This document shows positions 26,139 to 35,906 of a stretch of DNA of 64,000 bases, piece by piece (position 1 is the first letter of the stretch; every line of letters begins with the position of its first letter). Under the pieces are notes generated by a model. The model searched no databases. It was not told the DNA's origin and worked only from the letters and a program-made list of their open reading frames with translations. Origin of the DNA: JANNVK01 sp031430435 (GTDB lineage Bacteria > Acidobacteriota > Blastocatellia > Pyrinomonadales > Pyrinomonadaceae); NCBI GenBank assembly GCA_031430435.1, contig JANPBM010000124.1, positions 1 through 64,000 on the forward strand, written 5' to 3'. The position numbers and the translations under genes were made by a program.

Positions 26139-27260
26139 ATGAAGATTACTAAAGATTTAGAAAAAATGAAGAAAGTGAAAATCAACCAAGCAGGTTTCAG
26201 TCTGATTGAGGTTGTTTTTTCGATGATGATATTTTTGATGATTACCGGCACGATTTACGGATTGCTCGAAATTGGGCGAACAGACCGCAACGCCGCCAGC
26301 AACCGCAGCGATACCTTGAAAAATGCGCGGGCTTCGATGTATTTAATCAGTCGCGATTTAATGAACGCCGGACTTGGTTTTCATAAATCGGGAGGCTTTG
26401 TGCCAAACGGATTTTTACAAAACAAGATGGATACTCCGAACGATAATAATCCGAGTCGGGATTTATTGACTTCTGTGTGTCTCGGCAATGATGTCAACAC
26501 AAATATTATCGGCGGTTCGGTCGGGACGGATTCAATCGCCTTTGCGTATCGGAATTTAGAGTTTAACAACAACGCGGCGATTCAAACAATAGACGAAATT
26601 TCAACGAATCAGAATCAAATTACACTTAAAACAACGCCCGGTTTGGTTTCTTTGGTTAATACCCATGATTTATTTATTGCCGAAACCGACACAACCCAAG
26701 TGATGCTGATGGTCACGGCAAAAGATAATGCAAGTAATACGATTACTTTTGCGTTTGGCGACCCGCTTGGCATCAATCAAGTCAGAAGCGGCGGCGCGAC
26801 CGACAAATTTAACAGCCTTTTACGCAAATGCAACACGGGTGAAACCGAGAATTGCACATCGTACAACACGACTTTGAAAATAGGCGCGAGACTGAAAAAA
26901 ATCAGTTGGATAAAATATAAAATTGACGAGAACGGTACTTTGGTCAGAGTCCTTTACGGAAATAATACCGGAGCGTCGGCAGCTAACCAGATACAGACGC
27001 AATCCTTAATCTACGGCGTTAAGAATATGCAGTTCATTTATGTTTTGAATAACGGCACGGTTACGGACGATCCGGTCAAAGGTCCCGACGGAATCAGAGG
27101 AACAACCGACGATCTGCCTTCGGATGTAAATTTAATCAGACAAGTTTCAATCGATTTGACAATCGCCGCCGAAAGCCGTGATGCCCGAACAAACAACAAA
27201 GAAATTGTAAGTTTGAACTCGACATTCAGCACACGAAACTTGCAGTACGACGACAGATAG
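26139..27260 (+). CDS. Minor pilin, PilW-like (cassette A)
   Basis: 373 residues from the ATG at 26139, chosen because AAGGAG lies 8 nt upstream. Leader NQAG, then FSLIEVVFSMMIFLMITG with Glu+5. It is followed by a PilW-type helix ending in NARASMYLISRDLMNAGLGF, a beta-rich body, and DLTIAAESRDARTNNKEIVSLNST-type segments typical of PilW C-termini. Contains GPDGIRGTTDD near residue 310, a motif shared with the PilV-like proteins of both cassettes. Confidence 0.85.
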   Translation: MKITKDLEKMKKVKINQAGFSLIEVVFSMMIFLMITGTIYGLLEIGRTDRNAASNRSDTLKNARASMYLISRDLMNAGLGFHKSGGFVPNGFLQNKMDTPNDNNPSRDLLTSVCLGNDVNTNIIGGSVGTDSIAFAYRNLEFNNNAAIQTIDEISTNQNQITLKTTPGLVSLVNTHDLFIAETDTTQVMLMVTAKDNASNTITFAFGDPLGINQVRSGGATDKFNSLLRKCNTGETENCTSYNTTLKIGARLKKISWIKYKIDENGTLVRVLYGNNTGASAANQIQTQSLIYGVKNMQFIYVLNNGTVTDDPVKGPDGIRGTTDDLPSDVNLIRQVSIDLTIAAESRDARTNNKEIVSLNSTFSTRNLQYDDR

Positions 27261-27360
27261 TAAAACCACGGACAAATAAGTTTTGCGGGTTTCAAAATAT
27301 TGTAACTTTTTAATCGGCAAGTTAATTAAATTCCGGACAGTTCGGAGTCCAAATAAAAAA

Positions 27361-30135
27361 ATGAACAAATTTAGCAAAGATACATTGAAAAAAAACACAA
27401 AAGGTCAAAACCAAAAAGGTACGGCAACAGTTATCGCGGTCATGATAATGTCAATGCTGACAGGCTTTGTCGCTATCGCCATTACCCGAACAACAAACGA
27501 AACAATGGCGATGTCAAATGATATTGCCGAAACGCGAGTGTTTTCTGCCGCCCAAGCAAGTTTAGAGAATATGACTCTGAACGCCGACAGTAAATTCGAC
27601 ATAAAATTAGACTTGGACTCAACCGATGAAGACCAGATTAAGGCTGCTTTGCCCGAAGGATTTCCCGATTATGGTTTTGTGCAAACAATCCAAAAAGTCC
27701 GCAATGCCGAAGTTGTTGATGCCACGGGCGAAACTTTTCAAGGATTGAAACAAATCCGCGACGAATGGGAATTAAGCACAACCGTTTCAGACCCTAAAAC
27801 AAGTGTTCAATCGATTCTTCGTCGCAGGTTTTTCAATAATCGGATTCCGCTTTTTCAGTTCGGGATTTTTTACGACGACGATCTCGAATTTCATCCGGGT
27901 CCGCGTTTTGACTTCGGCGGTCGTGTTCACGCCAACGGAAACTTATTTTTGATGGCTTCGACCGGGTTGTATTTTTCTTCGAGAGTTTCGACCAACAAAA
28001 ATGTCGTTACCGAAGTTGCCAGAAACGGAGCTCCGTGGGACAACTGGAACGACAATGTTTTTATAAAAAACGGTGAAGGAACTTACATAAAACTCGATCA
28101 CACGAAAGGAAGCGCTCAAAATACGATTGTCAACGGCGCTAATTTATATGCCGGAAATACTGATTTCCCCGCACTTTACAAAAATGCCGGATGGGACACT
28201 ATCAAAGGACAATTCCAAGGTAATTTGTTGGCAGGTACCAGACGACTCGATTTACCTCTCAGATTAACCAACGGAATGGCTAACCAAGTTGATTACGTTG
28301 AACTGATTAAACGCGGAAAAAGCGAAGGCGATACTTGGAACGACGGCAATGGAACAATCGATAACCCGAATATAAGAGAAGTTATTCCCGATACCGCCGA
28401 TCCGTTAATTACGGCACAGCAAAGATATGCAAACGGAACGGGAATGCGAGTCAGTTTATCCGACACCCAAGATCGTTTGCCGGGTTGCGCGACTGCTGCG
28501 GTTTGCGGTGTCAGGCTTGATGATACCGTCGGCGGCGTAGTCGGTTATTTGCCGTTGGCATTGACTAACGGAATTCGGGCAACAAGATTAAACGGTGAAC
28601 GTTTCGCTGTTCCCGGCAAAGAACTGTGGATCAAGGTTGAATTAGTCAACAACAATCAATCGCTTGGTGTTATTACGACAACCGATGTAACCGAAGATAT
28701 TCTCAGTTTAGGAATCACCGAAGAAGCGGCAACTATTTCCGGCACCGTCGGTGGTAATCCGTATACCTTTTTCAAGGTTGCCGGCAGTTCCCGCGACAGT
28801 CGTTCAATTATCAAACTGCAAAGATTTACAATGCCGGGAACGGTCATCAAAGCAAACAGTCAGTACCTGAGTAACTATAATTGGGACGGTACGGATTATA
28901 ATTTGGTAGTTGCCGATGATGCGAATGCCGCCACCGTAACCGATGACATAAATCCGAACACGGGTTTGCTCGATTCAGCCGGTCGACATGTTTCCGCAAC
29001 GATTGAAAATGATACGAAAACAATTAAAGTTGTGCCGTATCCGATTATGATGTTTGATACGCGAGAAGGGGTTTATAACGATAATTTAAGCCTCAATGCC
29101 AACGCCATCGTCAGAAACGGTGTGATGAGTATGGTTGATATCGATGTCAATAATTTGCGAAGATTTTTAGCCGGTGAATTTAATAATTTGCTTCCGACCG
29201 GCGGCACGCCATACACGGCTTCGACCGGTGGTGTTTCGCTCAAAAACACAAGCGTTCCGCAAAACAGAGGTTGGGTTTTTTATGTATCGGATCGTCGCAG
29301 TGATTTCGATTTCGACGGCGAATACGATATGGAAGATATTTTCGGCAACAACGACGGTATTTTGCAAAAAGGTGAAGACGTGAATAACGACGGAGTTTTA
29401 CAAGCCGATTTTGCCCACGGTGAAGCACCGCAGTATTCTGATACTTGGGGAGCAGACGTTGCCGCCGTTGTCAATACACCTTATTATCGTCGCGGTGTGC
29501 GGCTGATAAACGGAACTGTTTTGCCGGGCGGATATGACACAGTCCTTCCGCAAAACACCAAAGGTTTTGCTTTTGCGTCTGAAAACGGTGTTTATGTGAA
29601 AGGGAATTATAACGCCACCGATGTTAATTATCACGGCACGCCGACACCTGCCAAAGAATTTTTACCGCAAGATACGGCTGAACATATTCCGGCTTCGATT
29701 GCCGCCGATGCCGTGACAATACTTTCAACGGCGTGGAGAGATTCCAACAGTTTCAGTTCGCCGTACGATCTTGCGGGCAGAAACGCCAACGATACAACGA
29801 TTCGGTTTGCGATGCTCGCAGGCGATGCGATAAGTAGTTTGAATGCTTCGCCGAACCAAGGCGGCGGTAATCCGCGAATGAACGGCGGAGTTCATAACTT
29901 TAAGCGTTTTCTGGAAAATTGGGACAATAATTATCTCAATTATTCGGGTTCGCTGATTAATATGTTCAATTCGCATAATAATAATGGAGCTTTCAAGTGT
30001 TGTGTCAAGGCTTACAGACCGCCGGCTCGGAACTGGGTTTTTGATACAACATTTCTTGACCCGAATCGCTTGCCGCCCGCCACACCGTTTTTCCAATCTA
30101 TTTCCTTGACCGGCTTTCAACGAGTCAACGAATAG
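27361..30135 (+). CDS. Very large PilX-like pilus tip protein (cassette A, 924 aa)
   Basis: 924 residues from the ATG at 27361, preceded by GGAG; an upstream in-frame ATG at 27283 would add 26 unlikely residues. N-terminus QKGTATVIAVMIMSMLTGFVAIAITR is a PilX-type hydrophobic helix without Glu+5. Classical PilX is about 150-200 residues; here a ~850-residue extracellular region follows, with segments such as LEFHPGPRFDFGGRVHANGN, a Cys pair (CATAAVC), TKGFAFASENGVYVKGNYN and the C-terminus RNWVFDTTFLDPNRLPPATPFFQ. The same landmarks recur in the 978-aa cassette B protein. No PilY1 is present, so it may act as the tip adhesin. Confidence 0.82.
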   Translation: MNKFSKDTLKKNTKGQNQKGTATVIAVMIMSMLTGFVAIAITRTTNETMAMSNDIAETRVFSAAQASLENMTLNADSKFDIKLDLDSTDEDQIKAALPEGFPDYGFVQTIQKVRNAEVVDATGETFQGLKQIRDEWELSTTVSDPKTSVQSILRRRFFNNRIPLFQFGIFYDDDLEFHPGPRFDFGGRVHANGNLFLMASTGLYFSSRVSTNKNVVTEVARNGAPWDNWNDNVFIKNGEGTYIKLDHTKGSAQNTIVNGANLYAGNTDFPALYKNAGWDTIKGQFQGNLLAGTRRLDLPLRLTNGMANQVDYVELIKRGKSEGDTWNDGNGTIDNPNIREVIPDTADPLITAQQRYANGTGMRVSLSDTQDRLPGCATAAVCGVRLDDTVGGVVGYLPLALTNGIRATRLNGERFAVPGKELWIKVELVNNNQSLGVITTTDVTEDILSLGITEEAATISGTVGGNPYTFFKVAGSSRDSRSIIKLQRFTMPGTVIKANSQYLSNYNWDGTDYNLVVADDANAATVTDDINPNTGLLDSAGRHVSATIENDTKTIKVVPYPIMMFDTREGVYNDNLSLNANAIVRNGVMSMVDIDVNNLRRFLAGEFNNLLPTGGTPYTASTGGVSLKNTSVPQNRGWVFYVSDRRSDFDFDGEYDMEDIFGNNDGILQKGEDVNNDGVLQADFAHGEAPQYSDTWGADVAAVVNTPYYRRGVRLINGTVLPGGYDTVLPQNTKGFAFASENGVYVKGNYNATDVNYHGTPTPAKEFLPQDTAEHIPASIAADAVTILSTAWRDSNSFSSPYDLAGRNANDTTIRFAMLAGDAISSLNASPNQGGGNPRMNGGVHNFKRFLENWDNNYLNYSGSLINMFNSHNNNGAFKCCVKAYRPPARNWVFDTTFLDPNRLPPATPFFQSISLTGFQRVNE

Positions 30136-30147
30136 ATTAGATTTAAA

Positions 30148-30184
30148 AAACGGAGAGAATTTAACACTTTCTCTCCGTTTTTTT
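30148..30184 (+). terminator. Terminator after minor-pilin cassette A
   Basis: Stem CGGAGAGAA / TTCTCTCCG (30151-30159 with 30169-30177), A-run before and T-run after, 13 bp past the stop. Confidence 0.88.
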
Positions 30185-30379
30185 CCGCATTTTCGACAAA
30201 TTGTCTTTCCCGCTCGATTTCCTTTATCCAAAAATTTTAATCCGCATAATTTACGAGGCGCTTTTTTACGGCTCTTCAGGTCAATTAAATAAATAAACAT
30301 AAACACTGTTGTTTTTTGTGGAATTTTGTTTTTATTCCAACTTATCTACTTACAGAGAATTTATCGACAAAAACCGATT

Positions 30380-30988
30380 ATGAGATCAGTCAATCAAATA
30401 AAGAAAAAATTAAGTAAAGCGAGAGGTTTCAGTGTAATTGAATTGATTATTGTGCTGCTGATAATTTCTATATTGATAGTCATTGCGTTGCCGCAAATAA
30501 TAACTTCGCGGCGGTTGGTGCGTTTTTCGAGTTTGCAACGGCAAGTCACGACAACGCTCCGCGAGGCTCGCCAAGAAGCGGTTTCGCAACGGCTTTCGAT
30601 TACGGTTCGCTACGACGACACAAACAAGCGAATGCTGGTTTACGGCGGAAGATTCGGCGGAATCGGAACACCGCAAAATTTGTTGGTTAATTTTGCCGAT
30701 GAAGGTTTAATCATCGACGAAATTATGTACGGCAAACCTGTGGGAGCTTCCGGAGCGGCTTTGGGCGACGGTTCAAACATTGAAACTTTGGTCGGCGGCA
30801 AAGCCGAAATTGTGTTTCAAGCCGATGGCACCGTCGTTGACGCAAGCAATAATCCGCAAAATAAAGCTCTCTTCTTTTTCGATTCAAAAAGTCCGTCGGG
30901 CGTGGCTTTTGCCGTTTCGGTTTTGGGCGCGGGCGGACGCGTAAAAATTTGGAGATACAGTTCGGGAACAAACAGTTATGTTGAATAA
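30380..30988 (+). CDS. Minor pseudopilin, FimT/GspH-like (cassette B)
   Basis: 202 residues from the ATG at 30380 (an upstream in-frame ATG at 30326 would put an unlikely hydrophobic stretch before the leader). Leader KARG, cleaved before FSVIELIIVLLIISILIVIALP with Glu+5. The globular part contains TTLREARQEAVSQRLSITV and EIVFQADGTVVDAS, the FimT/GspH core. Paralogue of the gene at 24850. Its last 11 bp overlap the next gene. Confidence 0.86.
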   Translation: MRSVNQIKKKLSKARGFSVIELIIVLLIISILIVIALPQIITSRRLVRFSSLQRQVTTTLREARQEAVSQRLSITVRYDDTNKRMLVYGGRFGGIGTPQNLLVNFADEGLIIDEIMYGKPVGASGAALGDGSNIETLVGGKAEIVFQADGTVVDASNNPQNKALFFFDSKSPSGVAFAVSVLGAGGRVKIWRYSSGTNSYVE

Positions 30989-31550
30989 AAAAAATATCGG
31001 CGCGGAAAACGGCTTTACGTTAATCGAATGTTGTATTGCAATTTTGATTATCACCATCGGCTTGCTCGGAACTGCCGCCGCCATAACTTACGCTTTGGAA
31101 TACAGCACAATCAGCAAAAATGCCACTAATGCAAAACAAGTGGCGACTTCGATGATTGAACAAATCGAGAGTTTGCGAAACACGAGACGCTTGGCTTTCA
31201 AACAAATTTCCAATGTCGGAGCCGTTGACAACACCGACACGATCAATAACTTTAACGGCTTCAGCACCGGTTTTAAGGAAATTTCAAACCGTCCGGGAGC
31301 AGATGGCGTAGTCGGTACGGACGATGATTTAATCAACGCGGGCATCGATAATATCTTTGGCACGGCGGATGATTTTATCGACAGTTCGTTTGTTCGCGAA
31401 GGTTACACGCGTGAAATTACGATTACCGAAATAAGCGCCGTTATCAAAAAGATCGAAGTAAAAATCCGATATTCTTCAAACGCGGGGAAAATCGGCGAAT
31501 TAAAAGGCGTTTGTTATTTAAATAACGACAGTCGTTTGACGCAAGAGTAA
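30978..31550 (+). CDS. Minor pilin, PilV-like (cassette B)
   Basis: 190 residues. Leader AENG, then FTLIECCIAILIITIGLLGTAAA with Glu+5 followed by a Cys pair. PilV-like segment NAKQVATSMIEQIESLRNTRR. The globular part carries two copies of the GxDxxxGTxDD motif: GADGVVGTDDD and IDNIFGTADD. It overlaps the FimT-like gene by 11 bp and is followed 22 bp later by the PilX-like gene, behind a CGGAGG site. Confidence 0.85.
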   Translation: MLNKKNIGAENGFTLIECCIAILIITIGLLGTAAAITYALEYSTISKNATNAKQVATSMIEQIESLRNTRRLAFKQISNVGAVDNTDTINNFNGFSTGFKEISNRPGADGVVGTDDDLINAGIDNIFGTADDFIDSSFVREGYTREITITEISAVIKKIEVKIRYSSNAGKIGELKGVCYLNNDSRLTQE

Positions 31551-31572
31551 TCCGGAGGTTGTAAAAAAAAGT

Positions 31573-34509
31573 ATGGAAGTAAAGAATAAACGAACAGGCG
31601 AAGAAGGTGCGGCATTAGCCGTGGCAATCATAATTTTAGCAATTTTAACCGTTGTTTCAATGACTGCATTAACGTTTTCGGCTTCCGAAGCGCGGATTGC
31701 CGGCGCCGAGTTGCGTCGTTCGCAAAGTTTTTATGCGGCAGTTTCCGGCATCGAGAAAATGACGAGTGATTTCAGCAACCTTTTCAGAACAAAAATTCAA
31801 CCAACGCCCGCAGATTTGCTGGCAATCGCCGCCGATAAACCTGCCGAACTCGTGACCGAAGGTTTTGAATTTAACCAAACCATCGAAGAAGATGCCGCAA
31901 AACTTGCGTTACTCAGAGAAAAGCAAGGAATTTCCACTCAATTTTATCCGCGTGTAAACATTCCCGAAGGTCCTTACGCCGGACTTTTTGCCGCGATTAT
32001 TCCGTATAAAATGACTTCGATTGCCACCAATACGCAAGGCTGGTCAGGCACGCAAGTAAAGCTCGAGCGCGATTTTAATAATTATTTAGTGCCGCTTTTT
32101 CAGTTCGCAATTTTCAGCAACGAAGATTTAGAGTTTGCTCCGGGACAATTTTTAACCGTCAACGGGCGAGTTCACACAAATAAAAATCTTTATTTGATGC
32201 AGAATACGAAGTTTTTGGGTCGCGTTACGACGGGCGGCGAACTTGTCCGCGACGCAGAACGCGGCGGCAGTCTCAATGCTTTTTCCGGCAAAAACAATAA
32301 CTGGATTGAAGTTGGCGGAATGAACATCAACATCACCAAAGGAAGTGTGGAAAGCGGCGGCTCAACCGTCGGCGGACCGAATTTTACGGCGGCAACGACC
32401 GGCATGCGCGGGTTCAATCCCGGCAGTCCGAACGGCGTGGCTAATCCGGCTTGGGAATCAACCTCGGTTTTACCCGCAGACGGCACACCCGGCAAATTCG
32501 GCGGACAAATTGCCACGCAAACAACCGGCGGAGCAGAGCTGAAATTACCGATTCAACTCGAAGGAAACTCGCCGAACGAACTTATCAAACGCAGTTTGCC
32601 GACCGATTCGCCGACGATGCAAGCCTCGCGGTATCAAGGAAAATCCGTTGTCAGAATTTTAATCGATGATGAAACGGCGGGAAGCGGTGCCGCTAATGTG
32701 TCGGGAATTCCGGCGGGAAAAGGTGAATTATTATCGGTTTTCAGACCGCTTGCTCTTGGCGGCGGAAACGCTTTACGCCGAGTTGACAATAACGGAACCT
32801 ATCTTGATCCGACAACCATTAAACAAAAAATGAATGATTTTGGCGGGAGTTTGGTTGATGCCACAACCGTCCGCGAGATTAAAGACACGACTCCGAATGC
32901 TACCGATACTTTTGCCAAAGGTTCGGGAATAATCGGACGAATCTTTATTGAAGTAACTAAACCCGACGGCACAACGGTTGACGTAACGAAACAAATTCTC
33001 AGTATGGGAATGACCGAAGGCGAACCGAACGGCATTATTTATTTGCAACGCCCGTTGTGGGCGGCTTATACACAGGGCAGCCGCGACCGTTCGGGCGGCG
33101 ACAACACGCTTGTCAATCTGACAACCAATACACAAACCGCCGCCGACGGCGAAGTTATTGCCGCTCCGGCTTTTGATACAAGTCGCGGTTTTATCAAAGA
33201 TTCGATTTCGGATTTGAACGATGATGCGGGTGTGATTATTCGCGAACCTTTTCCGGATGTTGTTGCCAAACCTTACGATGCCATCGTGCCGATAAATGTT
33301 TATAACGTCCGCGAAGGTTGGTTTAAAAACAGTCTGGACGAAACGGAAATTTTGGAACGCGGGATTACGAGCGTTGCCGAAATCAATATGAAAAATCTTT
33401 CGCGTTGGTTGGACGGCGTTTACGATACGAATTTGTTAGCGGCGACGGCTGCCGTCAGCACCAATATCAAAGGCGATGAAGGTTTTGTTGTCTATTTTTC
33501 CGACCGTCGCGGAGACCGTGTAAAGGTTGAACGAACTGCGGCTTCCGTTAATTATAACAGTGCCAACGGAACGGTTGACAACGAAGATATTTACGGTCCG
33601 AACAATACTTTGGAAGAAGGCGAAGACGTGATTGACACAGGTTGGGATTCGATTTTGAATGTTCCGAAAGCAAATTCGCTCCAAAAAGATACGAACGAAT
33701 TACCTGATACAGGCACGCCGTATCCGCTTTCGATGGGACGAACGACTCGGGCAAATATGGTTATGTCGTGGACAAATCCGACCAACTATTTTCGCCGGTC
33801 ACTGCGACTTTTTAACGGTGAAACACTCAGCACAACCGTTGCTGCGGGAAAACTTTCGCCGACCAAAGGCTTAACAATCGCTTCGGAAAATATGGTTTAT
33901 GTGTGGGGAAATTATAACACCACCGGCGTTTCGAGCGTTCCTGCGGGCGGTTCAACCGTAAACGACGGAACGGGTTACAGAGGTCCGCAGGTTCCGGCTT
34001 CAATTGCTTGTGATGCCGTATTTCCGCTTTCAAAAACTTGGTTTGACGGCGTAAGCGCTTTATATCCGGAAGGTTCGAGCAACAGCAGAGCAACTGCCGG
34101 CACAGCTTATCGGCAAGCAGATGAAAATTTACCCGATGTTACACAGGGAACATCTTTCAGAGCCGCAGTTTTAGCGGGAACAAATACTTCGGTCAAAAAA
34201 GGCTTTCCGGGCAGAACAGCCGGCGGAAGTCGAAATTCGGGCGGAGCAGTCAATTTTCCGAGATTTTTAGAAATTTGGAATTGGCAAGGTGTCGGGAAAA
34301 ACTGGAATTACGCAGGTTCGTTTGTGCCGTTGTTTCGGTCAACACAAGCCGTTTCGCAATGGGAAAACGAAACCTCGATCGTTTATATGCCGCCGCGTCG
34401 GAACTGGAGTTTTGACATTACATTTCGTAATCCGAATCAAATTCCGCCCGGCACGCCGTTTTTTCAGTATGTTGCCGTAACATCTTTCCGTCAAAAATTA
34501 CGCGATTAG
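31573..34509 (+). CDS. Very large PilX-like pilus tip protein (cassette B, 978 aa)
   Basis: 978 residues. N-terminus EEGAALAVAIIILAILTVVSMTALTFS is a PilX-type helix, then ASEARIAGAELRRSQSFYAA. The long extracellular region parallels the cassette A protein: LVPLFQFAIFSNEDLEFAPG with NGRVHTNKNLYLMQ, TKGLTIASENMVYVWGNYN, and the end RNWSFDITFRNPNQIPPGTPFFQ. Divergence is large, so the duplication is old. Only one Cys was noticed. Likely part of an alternative pilus tip with the neighbouring PilV/PilW proteins. CGGAGG precedes the ATG. Confidence 0.82.
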   Translation: MEVKNKRTGEEGAALAVAIIILAILTVVSMTALTFSASEARIAGAELRRSQSFYAAVSGIEKMTSDFSNLFRTKIQPTPADLLAIAADKPAELVTEGFEFNQTIEEDAAKLALLREKQGISTQFYPRVNIPEGPYAGLFAAIIPYKMTSIATNTQGWSGTQVKLERDFNNYLVPLFQFAIFSNEDLEFAPGQFLTVNGRVHTNKNLYLMQNTKFLGRVTTGGELVRDAERGGSLNAFSGKNNNWIEVGGMNINITKGSVESGGSTVGGPNFTAATTGMRGFNPGSPNGVANPAWESTSVLPADGTPGKFGGQIATQTTGGAELKLPIQLEGNSPNELIKRSLPTDSPTMQASRYQGKSVVRILIDDETAGSGAANVSGIPAGKGELLSVFRPLALGGGNALRRVDNNGTYLDPTTIKQKMNDFGGSLVDATTVREIKDTTPNATDTFAKGSGIIGRIFIEVTKPDGTTVDVTKQILSMGMTEGEPNGIIYLQRPLWAAYTQGSRDRSGGDNTLVNLTTNTQTAADGEVIAAPAFDTSRGFIKDSISDLNDDAGVIIREPFPDVVAKPYDAIVPINVYNVREGWFKNSLDETEILERGITSVAEINMKNLSRWLDGVYDTNLLAATAAVSTNIKGDEGFVVYFSDRRGDRVKVERTAASVNYNSANGTVDNEDIYGPNNTLEEGEDVIDTGWDSILNVPKANSLQKDTNELPDTGTPYPLSMGRTTRANMVMSWTNPTNYFRRSLRLFNGETLSTTVAAGKLSPTKGLTIASENMVYVWGNYNTTGVSSVPAGGSTVNDGTGYRGPQVPASIACDAVFPLSKTWFDGVSALYPEGSSNSRATAGTAYRQADENLPDVTQGTSFRAAVLAGTNTSVKKGFPGRTAGGSRNSGGAVNFPRFLEIWNWQGVGKNWNYAGSFVPLFRSTQAVSQWENETSIVYMPPRRNWSFDITFRNPNQIPPGTPFFQYVAVTSFRQKLRD

Positions 34510-34528
34510 GTTGGTCGAGGTTAAATAA

Positions 34529-35815
34529 ATGAAAGCAAAAAATTTACACGCGCAAGCAGGTTTTTCGGTGTTGGAATTGATTGTCGTGATGGCGATTATG
34601 TTGGTTATTTTCGGCAGTGTTTTTACACTTTTGCGGAGTTCGATTATTACCGCCAACGCAAATTACGAATTAACCGATGCCCAACAAGGCGTACGTAATT
34701 CTCAAGACTATCTGAACCGCGATATTTTAATGACCGGCGACGGTTTGAAAAGCGTTGGAAATACATATATTACAACTGCTTTTACGACTAATTACCTGAC
34801 AAGTAAAGCGGCTTCGGTCATTGATCCGACCGCCACCGGTTACGTTACGGTCAGTTCGGTTTATTCCGATAATAATGTTCCGGCAGGTGTCGCGGCGGCG
34901 GACAGAACGCCCGCGACAACTATTTTGGCAAACAGCGACAGATTGACCATGATGACTGTTGACCGAAGTTTCATCACGGTTGATGCTCTTTGGTCGGATT
35001 TCAACACAGGCTCGATTTACGTCGAACCTGTCAGCGTGCCGGATTTTTCGGTCGGTGAAATTTATTATCTGTCAAACGGTTCATCGGCAACTTTTGTTGC
35101 TGTTACAAGCACCGATGACACAACCGGCGAAATAAGATTTGCGAACGGCGACACTTATAATCTGAATGTAACGGGTTGGACAGGCGGAATGGCTTCGGTT
35201 TCATATTGGGGAAGCCAACCGATTTCGGCGCTGCGCGTGCAGTTGATTCACTATTTTGCAGACGCGGAAGGCAGATTGATTCGTCGTGTTTTCGGAATAA
35301 AAGGCGGCGGATTTGCCGACAGCGTCATCGCCGAACATTTAACCGATTTACAATTTCAATATATTCTTAACCCGACAACTACCGGCGATTTAATTTTCGA
35401 CCAGCCGATTCTGAGTCTTGATACACCGCAACAACGTGCCGCCGTCCGAATGATTGACGTAAAAATTATTGCGGAAACGGCTAATCCGTTGCAAAACGGT
35501 TTAAGACAAAAGGTCGAAAATACAGCCCAAATTGCTACCCGAAATCTGCAATTTTCCGAATCTGCGGTGCCGGTTGATAACGAAGGAAATACGAATTTGC
35601 CGCCGCCGGCTCCAACGCCTTTTGTAACTCCGACACCGACACCGACACCGCCGCCGACTCCGACACCGCCGCCGACACCGACACCGAGTCCGACGGCAAC
35701 GCCGACCGGCACGCCGACACCCGTACCGACACCGACACCGCCGCCGACACCGGTTCCGACAGCAACGCCGGCAACGCCGACACCAACGCCGACACCGAGC
35801 GACACGGACGGTTAG
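34529..35815 (+). CDS. Minor pilin, PilW-like with Pro/Thr-rich tail (cassette B)
   Basis: 428 residues. Leader AQAG, then FSVLELIVVMAIMLVIFG with Glu+5. The PilW-type helix continues into NSQDYLNRDILMTGDGL, followed by a beta-rich body with RVQLIHYFADAEGRLIRRVFG and MIDVKIIAETANP. The last ~70 residues are almost only Pro, Thr and Ala (repeating PTPTPTPPP), a probable extended, possibly glycosylated stalk. Gene order in cassette B (FimT, PilV, PilX, PilW) differs from cassette A (FimT, PilV, PilW, PilX). Confidence 0.84.
   Translation: MKAKNLHAQAGFSVLELIVVMAIMLVIFGSVFTLLRSSIITANANYELTDAQQGVRNSQDYLNRDILMTGDGLKSVGNTYITTAFTTNYLTSKAASVIDPTATGYVTVSSVYSDNNVPAGVAAADRTPATTILANSDRLTMMTVDRSFITVDALWSDFNTGSIYVEPVSVPDFSVGEIYYLSNGSSATFVAVTSTDDTTGEIRFANGDTYNLNVTGWTGGMASVSYWGSQPISALRVQLIHYFADAEGRLIRRVFGIKGGGFADSVIAEHLTDLQFQYILNPTTTGDLIFDQPILSLDTPQQRAAVRMIDVKIIAETANPLQNGLRQKVENTAQIATRNLQFSESAVPVDNEGNTNLPPPAPTPFVTPTPTPTPPPTPTPPPTPTPSPTATPTGTPTPVPTPTPPPTPVPTATPATPTPTPTPSDTDG
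35628..35800 (+). repeat. Low-complexity Pro/Thr codon repeat
   Basis: Degenerate tandem ACACCG/CCGACA hexamers coding alternating Thr-Pro and Pro-Pro at the end of the PilW-like gene. It is prone to slippage and length variation; any hexamer change stays in frame. Confidence 0.85.
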
Positions 35816-35820
35816 AACAT

Positions 35821-35861
35821 AAAAAAACGGAGTCAACTTGAAAAGGTCGGCTCCGTTTTTT
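35821..35861. terminator. Bidirectional terminator between pilW-like gene and mtgA
   Basis: A-run, stem CGGAGTC / GGCTCCG (35828-35834 with 35849-35855, one G-T pair), then a T-run. It can serve both convergent genes. Confidence 0.85.
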
Positions 35862-35906
35862 CTAAGGCAAAAGGTAATTACTGTGAACTGCGTTGAGAAA
35901 ACTACT

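Noticed and set aside
35356..35805. Minus-strand 149-codon Gly/Val-rich frame
   Set aside because: Antisense shadow of the Pro/Thr codon repeat in the PilW-like gene.
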